DNA from: Elymus sibiricus
Taxonomy: Eukaryota > Streptophyta > Magnoliopsida > Poales > Poaceae
NCBI GenBank assembly: GCA_039707655.1
Contig: CM077665.1
Span: forward strand, 294,566,205 to 294,630,204
Reading direction: 5' to 3'
Length of the DNA stretch: 64,000 bases
Made by a program: the position numbers and the translations under genes. Under the pieces are notes generated by a model. It ran no database searches. It worked only from the letters and a program-made list of their open reading frames with translations, and had not been told where the DNA came from. Shown one piece after another: positions 41,046 through 52,761 of this stretch; the first letter of the stretch is position 1; every line of letters starts with the position of its first letter.

Positions 41046-43639
41046 TGGCTCCATCTTCACCACATTAATACAAATGTCAAGCACCACGATGTCCAAGTCA
41101 GGCAATTGGATCGTAATTTTTCAATATGCATCAACTTTTTATTCTTCACGCAATACATGAACGCGAGCCATTGGGCATAGCATTTAAGTGGAATGGAATA
41201 TGGTGGTACATATCAAAGGGGTACAAAGTGGAGAAGATAATCTCACATAAACTAGGCGTACCAATGGGCTATGGAGATGCCCATCGATAGATGTCAATGC
41301 AAGGAGTAGGGATTGCCATGCAAATGATGCACTAGAGCTATAAGTGTATGAAAGCTCAAATGAGGCTAAGTGGGGTGTGCATCCAACTTGCTTGCTCATG
41401 AAGACCTCGGGCATTTGAGGAAGCCCGTCATAGGAATATACAAGCCAAGTTTGTAATAATGAATAGGTGATTCCCACTAGCATATGAAAATGATGTATCA
41501 TGGGACTCTCTACATGAGGAGCATGGTGCCACTTTGAGGCACAAGTGTGGTAAAAGATAGTAGCAAAGTCCCTTCTCTCATTTTTTTTGAATGGATGGTG
41601 GGCTCATTTGGCCTCCCCCATCTTTATTTTCGTCCAGAGTATCATCTCGACTTATGGGAGAATCATCGTCTCCATCATTCTTTCCTCACTGGGACAATTC
41701 TCTAATAATGATGATTATCACACTTTTGTTTACTTACAACTCAATATGGAGAACTGATATGAAGATATGACTTTGTATGAATGCCTCTGGCAGTGTACCA
41801 GGATGTGCAATGATCTAGCGTGACATGTATCAAAAATATGATGAACGGTGGCTTTGCCACAAATACTATGTCAGCTCTATATGATCATGCAAAGCAGTTT
41901 CATGATGAACGGACTAGTCATGTGAAGTGACGATGGAATTTGCATGGCAATATATCTCGGAATGGCTTTGGAAATGCCATGATAGGTCGGTATGGTGGCT
42001 GTTTTGAGGAAGATATAATAAGGCTTATGTGCAACAGAGCATGTCATGTCACGGGGTTTGGATGCACTGGTGAAAGTTGCACCGATCCTCGAGGTGGGAA
42101 TGGGCTATGCACGGTACCGAAGAGCCTAGCAAATATGAGAAGGTGAGATTGCGTATGTCCATGGTTTCTCATTAGTCATAAAGAGCTCATATACTTATTG
42201 CAAAGTTTTATTAGTTTATCATAAATCAAAGTACTACTCGCATGCCCCGAGGGAAGAGGTTGGTAGGAGTTAACCATCGCACGCTTCCGACCCGAAACAA
42301 CACTAGGATTTCAACGAGGAATGCAAATGCTCACACATCATCACCATGCCTCTTTAATTTTTAGATTAACAAAAGGGTAAACCTCTCTTAATATCGACAC
42401 TTCTACGGTTAACAATTATGAACTCACACCTATTTCATATTACCACATCAATATCATTGACTCACAATTTCTCTATATGTGCTACATGATGGTTTTGATT
42501 ATCACTCATTGAATACCTAATATTCTTGGACTAGTCTTATGACCCATGCAAATTACAGTCACTATTTATTAACTCTCAAACAAATATAAGTGAATAACGA
42601 GAGTGAAATCACTTCTATAAAATCTACACGCCACCGTGCTGAAAAAGATATAAGTGAAGTACTAGAGCAACTGCTAAGCTCAAAAGATATAAGTGAAGCA
42701 CATAGAGTATTCTAACAAATTATGATGAAGGTGTGTCTCTCTTAAATAGGTGTGTCCAGAAAACAATTATTGTGGGAAACTGAAAGTGAAAGAAAACAAA
42801 AGCAAACGACGCTTCAAGCAAAACTCATATCATGTGGCGAATAAAAATATAGCTTCAAGTGACATACCGATGGATTTGAGACGAAAGAGGGGATGCCTTC
42901 CGAGGCTTCCACAAGCTTAGACACTTGAGTCTCATTTAAAATATTACCTTGGGGTGCCTTGGGCATACCCAACCTTAGGCTCTTGCTACTCCTTATTCCT
43001 TTGTCCATCACGATAACACCCAAAACTTGAAAACTTCAATCACACAAAACTCAACAAAACTTCGTGAGATCCGTTAGTATAAGAAACATATTGCATACTT
43101 TAGGTACTATTATAAATTGGTTCTAATTTCATAAATGCATAATATTTAATGTATTCTAACATCTCCATGGCTTATACCCCCCGATACAATCCATAGCATA
43201 ATCAAAACAAGCAACTATGCAAGCAAAAACAGAATCTGTCTAAAACAGAACTGTGTGTACCAATCTGTAGAGAACCTATACTTATATAATTCTAAAAACT
43301 CTGAAAATTAGAAAAACCTCAAAAAATTTATAGAAACACTGTGTAAAAAATTCAGATCATTATCAAGCTCCAGTGAAAAATGAAAATTGCTGTACAGGAG
43401 TCAAAAGTTTCTGTTTTGTTTCACGGTCGATTCTATTCATCTTGTGAGTCATCCCAAAGGCTTTACTTGGCACAAACACTAATTTAAACACAAAAACATA
43501 ATAATTACAGAGTAAATAATCATGTTATAAAAAACAAACAGAAAGTTAAAAGCAAAAATTTAAAGATAACTATTGGGTTGCCTCCCAACAAGCGCTATTG
43601 TTTTATGCCCATAGCCAGGCATAATGATTTCAATGATGC
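41045..43639 (-). other. E8 3' untranslated region
   Basis: No coding frame. On minus it follows E14 closely: GGGTTGCCTCCCAACAAGCG context (43570), GGACAAAGGAATAAGGAGT (43010, E14 55455), GGCATCCCCTCTTTC (42890, E14 55568), and repeated TTCACTTATATCTTTTTGAG. 41280-42260 resembles the E2-sister sequence at 15290-16200. The boundary with E7 is placed near 41045 by loss of similarity, with an uncertainty of about 100 bp. Confidence 0.65.
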
Positions 43640-44401
43640 TCACAAGAAAGTAAAGAATTGAAACACAATGGGAGCATCATGAAGCATTTGAAAAGCACAT
43701 TTAATCCTAACCCACTTCCTATGCATAGAAATTTTGTGAGCAAAAAAATTATGGGAGCAAGAATCAACTAGCATAGGAAGGCAAAACAAGCATAACTTTG
43801 AAACTTTGAACACATAGGGAGGAAACTTGATATTATTGCAATTCCTACACGCATATGTTCCCCCCTCATAATAATTTTCAGTAGCATCAGGAAGGAATTC
43901 CATAATATAACTATCACATAAAGCATTCTTTTCATGATCTACAACCATAGAAGATTTATTACTCTTCACATAAGCAAATTCCTTTTCCTTCATGGTAGTG
44001 GGAGCAAACTCAACAAAATAACTATCATGTGACACTTGATTGTCATAACCAAATTGAAAATTTAAATCATGATTACATGTTTCATGGTTATCATTACTAA
44101 TTATATCATACGTGTCATCACCACAATTATCATAATAAATTTGCTCATCAAAACTTGGGGGACAAAAAATATCATCATCATCAAACATAGCATCCCCAAG
44201 CTTGTGGTCTTGCATATCGTTAGCATCATGGATATTCAGTGAATTCATACTAACAACATTTCTATCATGCTCATCATTAAAGGAACTCACATTAAGCATT
44301 TTTATAAATTCTTCCTCTAAATATTGAGCACAATTTTCCGAATCCTTATTTTCACGAAAGACATTATAAAGACGAAGCATATTAGGCAACCTAAACTCCA
44401 T
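43640..44401 (-). CDS. E8 ORF, 253-aa protein of unknown function
   Basis: Intact frame from ATG 44401 (MEFRLPNMLRLYNVF) to the stop at 43640. The N-terminal part is very acidic and Asn/Asp/His-rich (FDDDDIFCPPSFDEQIYYDN, DTYDIISNDNHETCNHD). The middle has SHDSYFVEFAPTTMKEKEF, and the C-terminal part has YACRNCNN, a hydrophobic LCLFCLPMLVDSC and basic KISMHRKWVRIK. The CxxC and paired Cys suggest metal binding, but no family is recognised. It is the only ORF of the element and starts 110 bp after the primer site, where gag should be. The TTG-started extension to 44665 runs through the primer site and LTR and is rejected. Its intactness next to a missing pol suggests selection or youth. Confidence 0.65.
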   Translation of the reverse strand: MEFRLPNMLRLYNVFRENKDSENCAQYLEEEFIKMLNVSSFNDEHDRNVVSMNSLNIHDANDMQDHKLGDAMFDDDDIFCPPSFDEQIYYDNCGDDTYDIISNDNHETCNHDLNFQFGYDNQVSHDSYFVEFAPTTMKEKEFAYVKSNKSSMVVDHEKNALCDSYIMEFLPDATENYYEGGTYACRNCNNIKFPPYVFKVSKLCLFCLPMLVDSCSHNFFAHKISMHRKWVRIKCAFQMLHDAPIVFQFFTFL

Positions 44402-44510
44402 TTTTTTGTATTTTTGATTTTTAAGAGACAAGCTAAATATAACAGAAAATAAAAAGAAGAACAAGTGAATGAAAATTTGTGTGAAGTTACTTGATAGTTG
44501 ATGATGATAT

Positions 44511-44528
44511 TCCCCGGCAACGGCGCCA
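44511..44528 (-). other. E8 primer-binding site
   Basis: The minus strand reads TGGCGCCGTTGCCGGGGA, a perfect Athila-type primer site, 11 bp from the LTR. Confidence 0.92.
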
Positions 44529-44539
44529 GAAATCCTTCC

Positions 44540-46112
44540 TGATACTTGTGATCTGCGTTGGGTTTTCCATGAAGAGGAACGGGTAATTGCAGCACAAAGT
44601 CTATAAGTATTTCCCTCAGTTATGAAACCAAGGTTTATCGAACCAATAGGAATATCAATCATCAACAGTCTTCAGCGGCTGCACACAAATGAACAAACAA
44701 CTTGCACCCAACGCGGGCAAGAGGGTTGTCAATCCCCTTGATCTCGTTATTTGCAAGCAAATGATTTGTGTAGATAATTGTTGATAAATATAAATTGCAA
44801 AATAAAATAAAATATAAATAAAGGCAGCAAGGTAATTGTAGCATTTGTAAATATATAAGTGAATAGACCCAGGGGCCATAGTTTTCCCTAGCAACATCTC
44901 TCATGTAGGCAGCATATGGTGGGTAACAAATTACTGTTGGGCAATTGATAGAAAAGCAGATAGTTATGCGATTTTCACGGCAATGATCATGTGTATATAG
45001 GCATCACGTCCATAAGCAAATAGGCTGACTCCTGCCTGCACCTATTACTATTACTCCACTCATCGACCGCTATCCAGCATGCATTTGGAGTATTAAGTAA
45101 AACAGAGTAATGCTTGGAGAACAATGACATGATGTGGACAAAGTAAACTGAATCAATATGAATGAACCCCATCGTTTTATCCTTAGTAGCAACAACACAA
45201 ACACGCATCTTGTCCCCTACTTTGTCAATGGGATATAGAAACTCATCAGGTTGAACCTATCACAATGCATCACTTCCAGCGATAAATATAAATCTACTTG
45301 GCCAAAGCACATCAATAGATCGGAGAGAATTACGAAGCTATAATGATCATTCAATTAAGAGACAATATATATCAGAGGTATCTCAAATAATTTTCATGAA
45401 TAATCTTAACATAAACCCAAAATTCATTGGATCCCAACAAACACACCACACAATAGGATTGCATCGGATAGATCAAAGCGAAGATGTGATGCTCATTGTA
45501 TTGAAGATCTTAAGAGAGACAGATTGCCATCTAGGTACTAGCTATGGACCCGTATGTCTGTGGTGAACTACTCACACATCATCATGAGGGCACCAAGGTT
45601 GATGAAGAGGCCCTCCGTGATTGATCCCCACCTCCGGCAGGGTGCCGAAACGAAGCTCCAGAGGGCCTCGCGACGGAACAGAGACTTGCGGCGGCAAAAA
45701 AAGGGTTTCGGGACTGCCCTCAGGGTTTTTGCAATATTAGAGAATTTATAGGCCGAAGAGGGACGTCGGGAGAGCTACAAGGGGGCCACCACATATCAGG
45801 CCGCCCCCAGGGCGCGCCCTGATGTGTGGTGGGGCCCTTGTGCGCCTCCCGACCTCCTTCCAAAGCTTCTAGGTCTTGTTTTGGTCCATAAAAAATCATC
45901 AAAAAGTTTCGTGGCAATTTGACTTCGTTTGGTACTGTAAACCTGAAAAGCTAAAAACATGCAGAAAACAGTAACTCGCACTGGGCACTAGGTCAATAGG
46001 TTAGTGCTCAAAAATATTATAAATTGGTAAATAAAGACCCAAAAAGTATCCTAGAATGATAATATATCAGCATGGAACAATCAAAAATTATAGATACGTT
46101 GGAGACGTATCA
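44540..46112 (-). repeat. E8 5' LTR
   Basis: Minus sense TGATACGTCTCCAACGTATC to CAAGTATCA, 1573 bp. A GC-rich hairpin lies at 45781-45837 and a TATA box (CCTATAAATTC on minus) near 45742. Confidence 0.88.
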
Positions 46113-46449
46113 GCTTGCGACCTGCAACACGACAACAAATACGACAAGGTTGACAGCAAGCTCAATCTATCTCACCGGAAATGATGGGGACACATGAGCT
46201 ACCCAGGTTCAGGCCACCGTGCGGTGTAAAATCCTACTCCTACTTGTGATTTGTTGCCTTGGAAAGAGAGAGGAGCTTGAGGCTCCGGTACCAGGGTGTG
46301 GGGAGAGAATGGCTCGATCCCCTTACATGGACGTGGCCCTTCCCCCTTTATCATGCCTTGGTCCTCTTCCCCAAAAATATCAGCGGGAAAGGGTTGCCAC
46401 AAGGCGGAAATTCGAAGGGGGACAGGAATCAGGCCTATCCTGACTAAAG
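46113..46449 (-). repeat. E9 Tat-like LTR, left part
   Basis: Contains the sequence blocks of the E1/E6 LTR in order (GAGCTACCCAGGTTC, GCGGTGTAAAATCCTACTCC, GGTCCTCTTCCCC, GAAGGGGGACAGG, CTATCCTGACTAAAG) but with a different first part. It is truncated on the left by E8 and interrupted on the right by E10. AAG at 46447-46449 is one TSD copy. Confidence 0.7.
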
Positions 46450-46465
46450 CAAAGGCATGATTACA

Positions 46466-46690
46466 GACGGCAAAGATTTTGCCGTTAGGCTGCTACAGAC
46501 GGCAAAGGCAGGATTGCAGATGGCAAAGATTTTGCCGTCAGCCCCTGATGGCAAAGCATGTTAGCATACACTAAGTCGGCAAAGAGATATTTTGCCGTCA
46601 GCTTTCGGTCGGGCAGACGGCAAAATTTTTGCCGTCAGTGAACAGTATTTGCTGTCAGCGGGAACAACCAGACGGCAAAGAAAAGTGACG
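46466..46690. repeat. left subterminal repeats of E10
   Basis: At least seven ACGGCAAA-like motifs and four TTTGCCGT motifs, irregularly spaced. Confidence 0.85.
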
Positions 46691-47819
46691 TGCCTGACGA
46701 ACGGCGTTAGTGTCTTTGCTGTCAGTCAAAACTTCTTGTTTACTATCATCTTGACTAAACAACAGACGACAAAGATATATTTTTTTAAATGAGAGGACCA
46801 GAGCATCTTGCCCAAATCGGATCGAGGCGGAGCTCGAGGGAGCAGAGCTGCTCACCAATATACAGGTTAATATACATGTCAAAGAAACCAGTGGATACAA
46901 AAAGGCCTGGAAGCTGCTTATTTTTTTTATTGGAAAAGGCACAAAAGTGCCTAGAAACTGTATCAGCCAACCTGTCGATACAAATTTACACAAAGGACCC
47001 TGACTCTAAAGCAGTCCTCGTGTATTACATAAAGCACCCTGGAACTAAAGATAAAAAAGCAATCCGGTCCCTGGGCTTCTTCTCCACTGCATCGCCGCTG
47101 CACATCGTGAGAGCCGCCCTGGCCGAAGACGGAGAGTGGGAAGATCCGGAGGTCGGGGAGGCAGGGTGGTCACGGGACCCGACGTCGACGACGTTTGGCG
47201 AGGCAGGAGCTGCTGCGGCTGGAAGAGGCGAGGCTCGAGCGGGTGCAGAAGGCCGCCCTGACGAGGAGGTGATGGCAGGAGGCCGTGGCATGTGGTGGGA
47301 GACCAGGTCGGCAGGCGGCGGGCGCGGACCGCTGCCCCAACCGGGAGGTGGTGGCCGGAGGTCACAGTAGGCGGCGGGCATCCAAGGTCGGCGGGCGGCG
47401 AGCGCGGATGCCCCGGTCGGAAGGTGGCTGCAGGCGGCGAGCGCAGACGCCCCAGACGGAAGTTGGCGGGCGGCGAGCGCGGCCGCCCCGACCGGGAGGT
47501 GGCGGCGGGAGTTGGCCGGAGCTCGCAGCAAGAGGAGGGAGTCCGAGGGTCGGGCGAGAAGAGATGGATCGGGGGAGAAGAGATGGATCGGGATCCAGAT
47601 CCAGATCATGGGTGGGGGGGAGAAGAGATCGATCCAGAGCGTGGGTGGGGTGACGATGGAGACGTGAGGTGGGGTGCTGATGGATACGTGAAGGGTGATG
47701 GGGACGTGCGTCAGTGCGTGGGTGGGGTGGGGATCCAGAGCGTGGTGGGTGTGGAAAGTGTGTGGTCTGGATGATGCCATGTCATCGATCCGCGAGAGGA
47801 ATCCGCGTGGTGTGTTTCT

Positions 47820-48150
47820 TCTTTGCCGTCATCGGTTTTTAATACAGACGACGAAATATGTCTTTGCCGTCATCTGTTTTTATTACAGACGGCAAAATAT
47901 TTTTGCCGTCATCGGTTTTTATTACAGACGGCAAAATATGTCTTTGCCGTCATCTGTTTTTATTAAAGACGGCAAAATATATCTTTGCCGTCATCTGTTC
48001 TTATTACAGACAGCAAAATATTTTTGCCGTCAGCAGTTTTTATTACAGACAACAAAATATGTCTTCGCCGTCTGTCATTCTTTGCAGTCAGCAGCTGACG
48101 GCGAAAGTTGTCTTTGCCGTCATCCACGACGATAAGCTGACGGCAAAGAT
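47820..48150. repeat. right subterminal repeats of E10
   Basis: A quasi-tandem array of about 30-50-bp units: CTTTGCCGTCATCTGTTTTT, then ATTACAGACGGCAAAATAT, repeated about six times with alternation TCGG/TCTG. Confidence 0.9.
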
Positions 48151-48185
48151 CTTCAAAGTCGGCAAATTACCTGATTCCCGTAGTG

Positions 48186-48650
48186 AAGGTGGTCTTCACC
48201 TAATAAAGCAGTCTTCGTGACGCGGTCGTGGGCTCGGCGATGACCTCCGTCCTGCAGCACCGATCCGCTCTGATCTTCTTTCACCGAAATGGAAACATGT
48301 GCGGAACTTGCTTTTGGAGAGGCATCGCCCATTTCTCCCGTATCACCAAAGTGGAAATCCTCCCTGCCAGTGCTGACCGGCACAATCTACGTCCTCTTCC
48401 TCTACGCAGGAGCGCCACCCGTGTGGCGGAGGCGGTAGCCTCGCGGATGGGTCGCCCACCGAACCTCATGAGGAGGCCTCGCAAGGGGGGGTCCTCGAGG
48501 GGCGGCCTGGTGCCTGGTGGCCACCTCCAAGGCTTGCTCCCACAGAGGAAGCTTCCTCTAGGCGGCCTAGGCAGGGCCATCTTCCTTGGGCCGGCCCAGC
48601 GTCGCCCTTAGGGCCAATGGCAGACGGGCCGTGGTACCCTGCGTCCCACT
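48186..48650 (-). repeat. E9 Tat-like LTR, right part
   Basis: Resumes at AAGGTGGTCTTC and continues the E6-LTR order (GTGACGCGGTCGTGGGCTCG, GATGACCTCCGTCCTGCAG). The far end (after about 48610) loses similarity before any ACGCCGACA terminus, so E9 is truncated on this side also. Confidence 0.65.
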
Positions 48651-49819
48651 AGGATGATAGTACTGAGGCAAGTTGGGTGTGTGTGTTTTCGAAATGGGAT
48701 TAGATTTAAGATTTGTCGACGGTCCCAACCATACATGCACAACCACACTACTCCTTGTGGGACGTGGTGTTATTTATTACCTTGCTCGATACTAGCAGGG
48801 AGCCCGCATTACTAGTGGTGCGACTGAGTTGGTCACTCTCGACACGGGGTCGTGCCGGAATGTACAAGTATGGATATTTTTACAGACACCAGGAACACTG
48901 TTGTGTCCCCTCATGGATATACGATGTTGTAATTGATTAATGTGATGTATTTTCATGAGGGCCGGGTACCAATGAGTGGACTCTTTGTTAAGTGTCGTCG
49001 GGGAAAAGATATTGTTCGGGTGCTTACCTCGGATACATAATGTATCGCGAGTGGTGGATTGACATGAAAGTTCCCCGAATCTTGTGGGTAAAGTGTGCAA
49101 CCTCTGTAGAGTGTCAAACTATTTGAATAGTCGTGTCCACGGTCATGGACAGTTGGGTGGTGCTTCTTAAACTATGTCCAGTGTTTTACAAACAATGGGT
49201 ATGAGGAGTAACTTGTGGTCTATGACTGATGGACCTTCAAGATGGTTAAACTAGAGTGGAGATACTCTGTTTATATTGATATCTATAACCTATTTATATT
49301 GATATTTGTAACCGGTTGGTGCATGAATTCTAAAAATGTCAGGACATGTCAGTACACTCAAAAACTAGCTTTACACAAAAACTACCGACTTAATGATGAA
49401 CCGTGCATGTCACTCTTTTATCATTCATGGGTTGCTTGCGAGTACATTCAAAAGTACTCATTGGCTTGTCCCTGGCTATTTACTTGGTCAGGCATAGAAG
49501 AGCAGGATTTCGAAGAAGAGTTCTTTAGTGATGACATTGTGAATTAGAACGCTTCCTAGTCAGAATGCCTATAGGGTTAAGGCAGATGGCACGGGTCCAA
49601 GTAATCATTGAAGATTTCCGTTGCGAGTGTTTAATTGATGTTTGGCCTTCACGACCCTATCTACGTAAAACTTGACCCTATTGGTCATATTTGTGTAAGA
49701 CGTTATGTAATGGATATAAGACTCTTGTTATTCAGTTAGGTGTGTCTAGTGAGCATTGATCTTGGGATCACTGTGCACGCACAATCGGAGGCTTCGACTT
49801 ATGAGTCAGGGTCCCCACA
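48651..49819. repeat. E11: unclassified LTR-like repeat
   Basis: No coding frame with a known motif. It shares a segment with the window start (about 49437-49500 with 236-300) and ends ATGAGTCAGGGTCCCCACA, an LTR-like terminus directly before another LTR fragment. The left edge could not be determined. Confidence 0.45.
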
Positions 49820-50332
49820 GAGCATCATGGAATTGTTGATGGAGAAGGATTTGTGATGATGATGGCGACGAATTCACCTCTCCGGAGTCCCAAACGGACT
49901 CCAGATCAACTCTCCCAAGGAAGAATAGGAGGTGTCAGTGGCTCCGTCTCGTAGAACGCGATGAAAACTTCTCACTTATTTTTTTCTCGGGAAATAGGAA
50001 TTCATTGGCTTGAGATTAGGGTCAGTGGAGCCACATGGGTCCCACAAGGCATCTGTGCGCGCCCAGGGGGTGGGCGCGCCCTGTTGCCTTGTGAGCAACT
50101 GGTACCCCCCCCTCCGGTGGATATTCGCTCTAGTATTTTTTTTATTCCATAAATAATCTCCAGAAAGTTTCGTCAAATTCTGAAAACTATTTTTTCTGCA
50201 CAAACAACAACACAATTGTAGTTTTGCTGAAAACATTGTCGGTCTGGGTTAGTTCCATTCAAATCATTCAAATTAGAGTACAAAACAAGAGAAAAAAGTG
50301 TTTGGAAAAGAAGATACGTTTGGGTCGTATCA
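49820..50332 (-). repeat. E12: truncated Athila-like LTR
   Basis: On minus it starts TGATACGACCCAAACGTATC at 50332, with LTR features: GAAACTTTCTGGAGATTATT, then a GC-rich hairpin (50038-50097), and a 5'-end-of-transcript type sequence. It is cut at 49820 by E11. Only about 513 bp remain and no internal part follows. Confidence 0.65.
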
Positions 50333-50929
50333 GGCGGAAAGGGTTTGTTTCATTCCTTTCATCTTATGAGGTCTTGGCTTCCCTATCCACCCCTTCCTCA
50401 AAGGTATGTTGGGGTTCTACGGGATCCAACTCCATCATCATACCCCCATGCAAATATCAGGTTTCGTCGCCCTTTGCGAAATATTCCTTGGATGCGAGGA
50501 TCGCTTCGAACTATGGCAAAAATACTTCTGCCTCATCCCTCACTCCCAAGGAGTAGTTATTTATGAAGTCAATGGAGCTGAGGAATGTCGACTTGTCGGG
50601 ACCGTCTATCTACCCGGTACTCTCAAGGAGGATACCGACACTTAGGCCTCTGTGTGGTTTATATAGCCTACGTCCCACTCTACGATCCAGTCCATAGAGG
50701 ACTGCCCGGGTTCTCCCCTTCCTCTCTGAAGAAGCAATTCAACTAGCGGCCGAGGAGTCCATCTCAAGCGAGTGGATTCCGAAGTCAAGCGCCTAGCTGC
50801 TCTAGTATCTTGTCTAGCTCATATCAAGCTAACTATCATTGATGTGCTACCAACGTCTATTCTTTTAGGCGTCCAACCTCTTCAGCAACGCGTGCAGCCA
50901 TTATGGATGTACAATGGAACGGATGACGC
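50333..50929 (+). pseudogene. E13 antisense gene, 5' part (gypsy-type transposon family protein)
   Basis: The plus frame reads GFPIHPFLKGMLGFYGIQLH, then FVALCEIFLGCEDRFELWQK and YFCLIPHSQG, a pattern I recognise as the plant family called putative gypsy-type transposon (PF04195). A TAG at about 50643 and others interrupt. The next part (RLAALVSCLAHIKLTIIDVL, then QPLQQRVQPLWMYNGTDD) runs straight into the E14 TSD GACGC and continues after E14 at 58907 as ATHSLKGEF. E13 gag-pol is on minus, so the gene is antisense. The N-terminus is cut by E12. Function unknown. Confidence 0.65.
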
Positions 50930-52505
50930 TGATACGTCTCCAATGTATCTATAATTTTTGCTTGTTCCTTGTTGTTATATTATCATTCTTGGATGTTTTA
51001 CAATCCTTTTATAACAACTTTATATCATTTTTTGGGACTAACCTATTGATATAGTGCCAAAGTGCCAGTTGCTGTTTTTGCTTGTTTTTTACTTCGCAGA
51101 ATATCAGTACCAAATGGAGTCCAATCGCGACGAAACTTTTTGGACATTTTTTTTTGGAACACAAGACACCCAGTGGGCCAAAGAACTACGAGAGAGGTGG
51201 GCTGTGGAGGCCACAACCCACATGGGCACGCCAGGGGGCTCCCGGTGCGCCCTGGTGGGTTGTGCCCTCCACGGGGCCCCCCTCCACCGCCTCTGACGCC
51301 TATAAATTCCCAAATATTCAGAAAACCCTCGGGGAGTCAACGAAACACAATACCAGTCTCCGCAAGTTCTAGAACCTTGAGATCCAATCTAAACACCATC
51401 ACAGAGGGGTTCATCTTCTTCATAGGTGCCTCTCCGATGATGCGTGAGTAGTCCACTATAGACCTACAGGTCTGTAGGCAGTAGCTAGATGGCTTCCTCT
51501 CTCTCTCTTTTGATTCTCAATACAATGGTCTCTTGGATATCTATTTGATGTAAACTTTTGTGGTGTGTTTGTTGGGATCCGATGAATTTTGAGTTCATGA
51601 TCAGTTTCTATCCATGAATATTATTTGAGTCTTCTTTGATCTCTTACATGCATGATTACTTCTAGCCTCGTATTTCTTCTTTGAATCTTTGGTTTAGTTA
51701 GGCCAACTAGATCTATTTTTCTTGCCATCTGAAGAGGTGCTTTGTGATGGGTTAGATCTTGCGGTGTCCTTTCCCAGTGACAGAAGGGGCAGCAAGGCAC
51801 GCATGTATCATTGCCATTAAGGATAACAAGATGGGGTCTATTCCTACATGAATAGATCTTGCCTACATCATGTCATCATTCTTATTGCATTACTCCGTTT
51901 TTCCACGAACTTAATACACTAGATGCATGCTGGATAGCGGTCGATGTGTGGAGTAATAGTGGTAGATGCAGGCAGGAGTCGGTCTACTTATCTTGGACGT
52001 GATGCCTATATAATGATCATCGCCTTGGATATCGTCAGGATTATTTTATCTTCTATCAGTTGCCCAACAGTAATTTGTTCACCCACCGTGTGCTATACTC
52101 ATGAGAGAAGCCAGTAGTGAATCCTATGGCCCCCAGGTCTACTTTTCCAACATATTGCTTTTCGACCTATCTTTTTGCCTCTTTGTTTTCAGATCTACTA
52201 AACCAAAAATCCAAAAATATATTGCTGCACTTTTTATTTGCTCTTTTTATTTTGTGTTCTTGAGAGATCTATCTCTCCTATCTATCACTACCTAATCTAT
52301 CTTTTTACCGTAGTGAGATTGACAACCTCTCTTTCGCGTCGTGTTGCAAGTATTTGTTATTTGTGTGCAAGTGCTGCTTATTGGGTGGTGGTGATCCTCC
52401 TACTGGTTCAATAACCTTGGTTTCATGAGGGAAATACTTACCGTCGCTGTGCTGCATCATCCCTTCCTCTTTGGGGAAATACCGATGCAGTCTCAAGCCA
52501 CGTCA
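50930..52505 (+). repeat. E14 5' LTR
   Basis: TGATACGTCTCC to CCACGTCA, 1576 bp. GC-rich hairpin at 51209-51270, TATA box (CCTATAAATTCC) near 51299. Confidence 0.95.
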
Positions 52506-52515
52506 AAGGAATTTC

Positions 52516-52533
52516 TGGCGCCGTTGCCGGGGA
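52516..52533 (+). other. E14 primer-binding site
   Basis: TGGCGCCGTTGCCGGGGA, the standard Athila-type site, 10 bp after the LTR. Confidence 0.95.
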
Positions 52534-52761
52534 TGAAGCGGTCTCTTCTACGTGCCAATCTCAGGCGCCGAGGAGACTCCATCATCATCTACCAGGTTCC
52601 TAATTACAAATCTCATCTCCTTGCAATTACATTATTTGCCATTTGCCTCTTGTTTTCCTCTCCCCCACTTCACCAATTTGCCGTTTTATTCGCCCTCTTT
52701 TTCGTTTGCCTTTTTCTCGCCGGATCTCTTCCTTGCTTGCAATCTTGTTTGCGTAGTCACG

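Larger units (their letters stand above)
41045..46112 (-). mobile_element. E8: pol-less Athila-like element lacking its 3' LTR
   Basis: Minus sense: 5' LTR (44540-46112), primer site, one ORF (44401-43640), then about 2.6 kb of 3' untranslated region. No gag core, protease, RT or integrase. The 3' LTR is lost at the junction with E7. The LTR is the same length as those of E14 (about 1574 bp) and shares its start TGATACGTCTCC and hairpin arrangement, so E8 and E14 are related families. The right flank is the E9 LTR. Confidence 0.82.
46450..48185. mobile_element. E10: non-autonomous CACTA transposon
   Basis: 1736 bp flanked by AAG duplications (46447-46449, 48186-48188) in an E9 LTR. The right end reads CCTGATTCCCGTAGTG, that is CACTACGGGAATCAGG on minus, a CACTA terminus. 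Both subterminal regions carry many ACGGCAAAG and CTTTGCCGT motifs in both orientations (left about 46466-46690, right about 47820-48150), as expected for transposase binding. The left end starts CAAAGGCATG and lacks the CACTA bases, so that tip is eroded or replaced. No transposase is encoded. The central GC-rich block (46790-47780) has only low-complexity frames. Confidence 0.85.

Noticed and set aside
44402..44665. N-terminal extension of the E8 ORF
   Set aside because: It begins at TTG, runs through the LTR end and the primer site; ATG 44401 is the plausible start.
46789..47780. ORFs in the middle of the CACTA element (plus 193 aa, minus 251 aa)
   Set aside because: Low-complexity translations on both strands in a GC-rich block; no transposase motif.
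48713..49547. Short ORFs in E11
   Set aside because: No motif and no conservation visible; the region looks like LTR or untranslated DNA.
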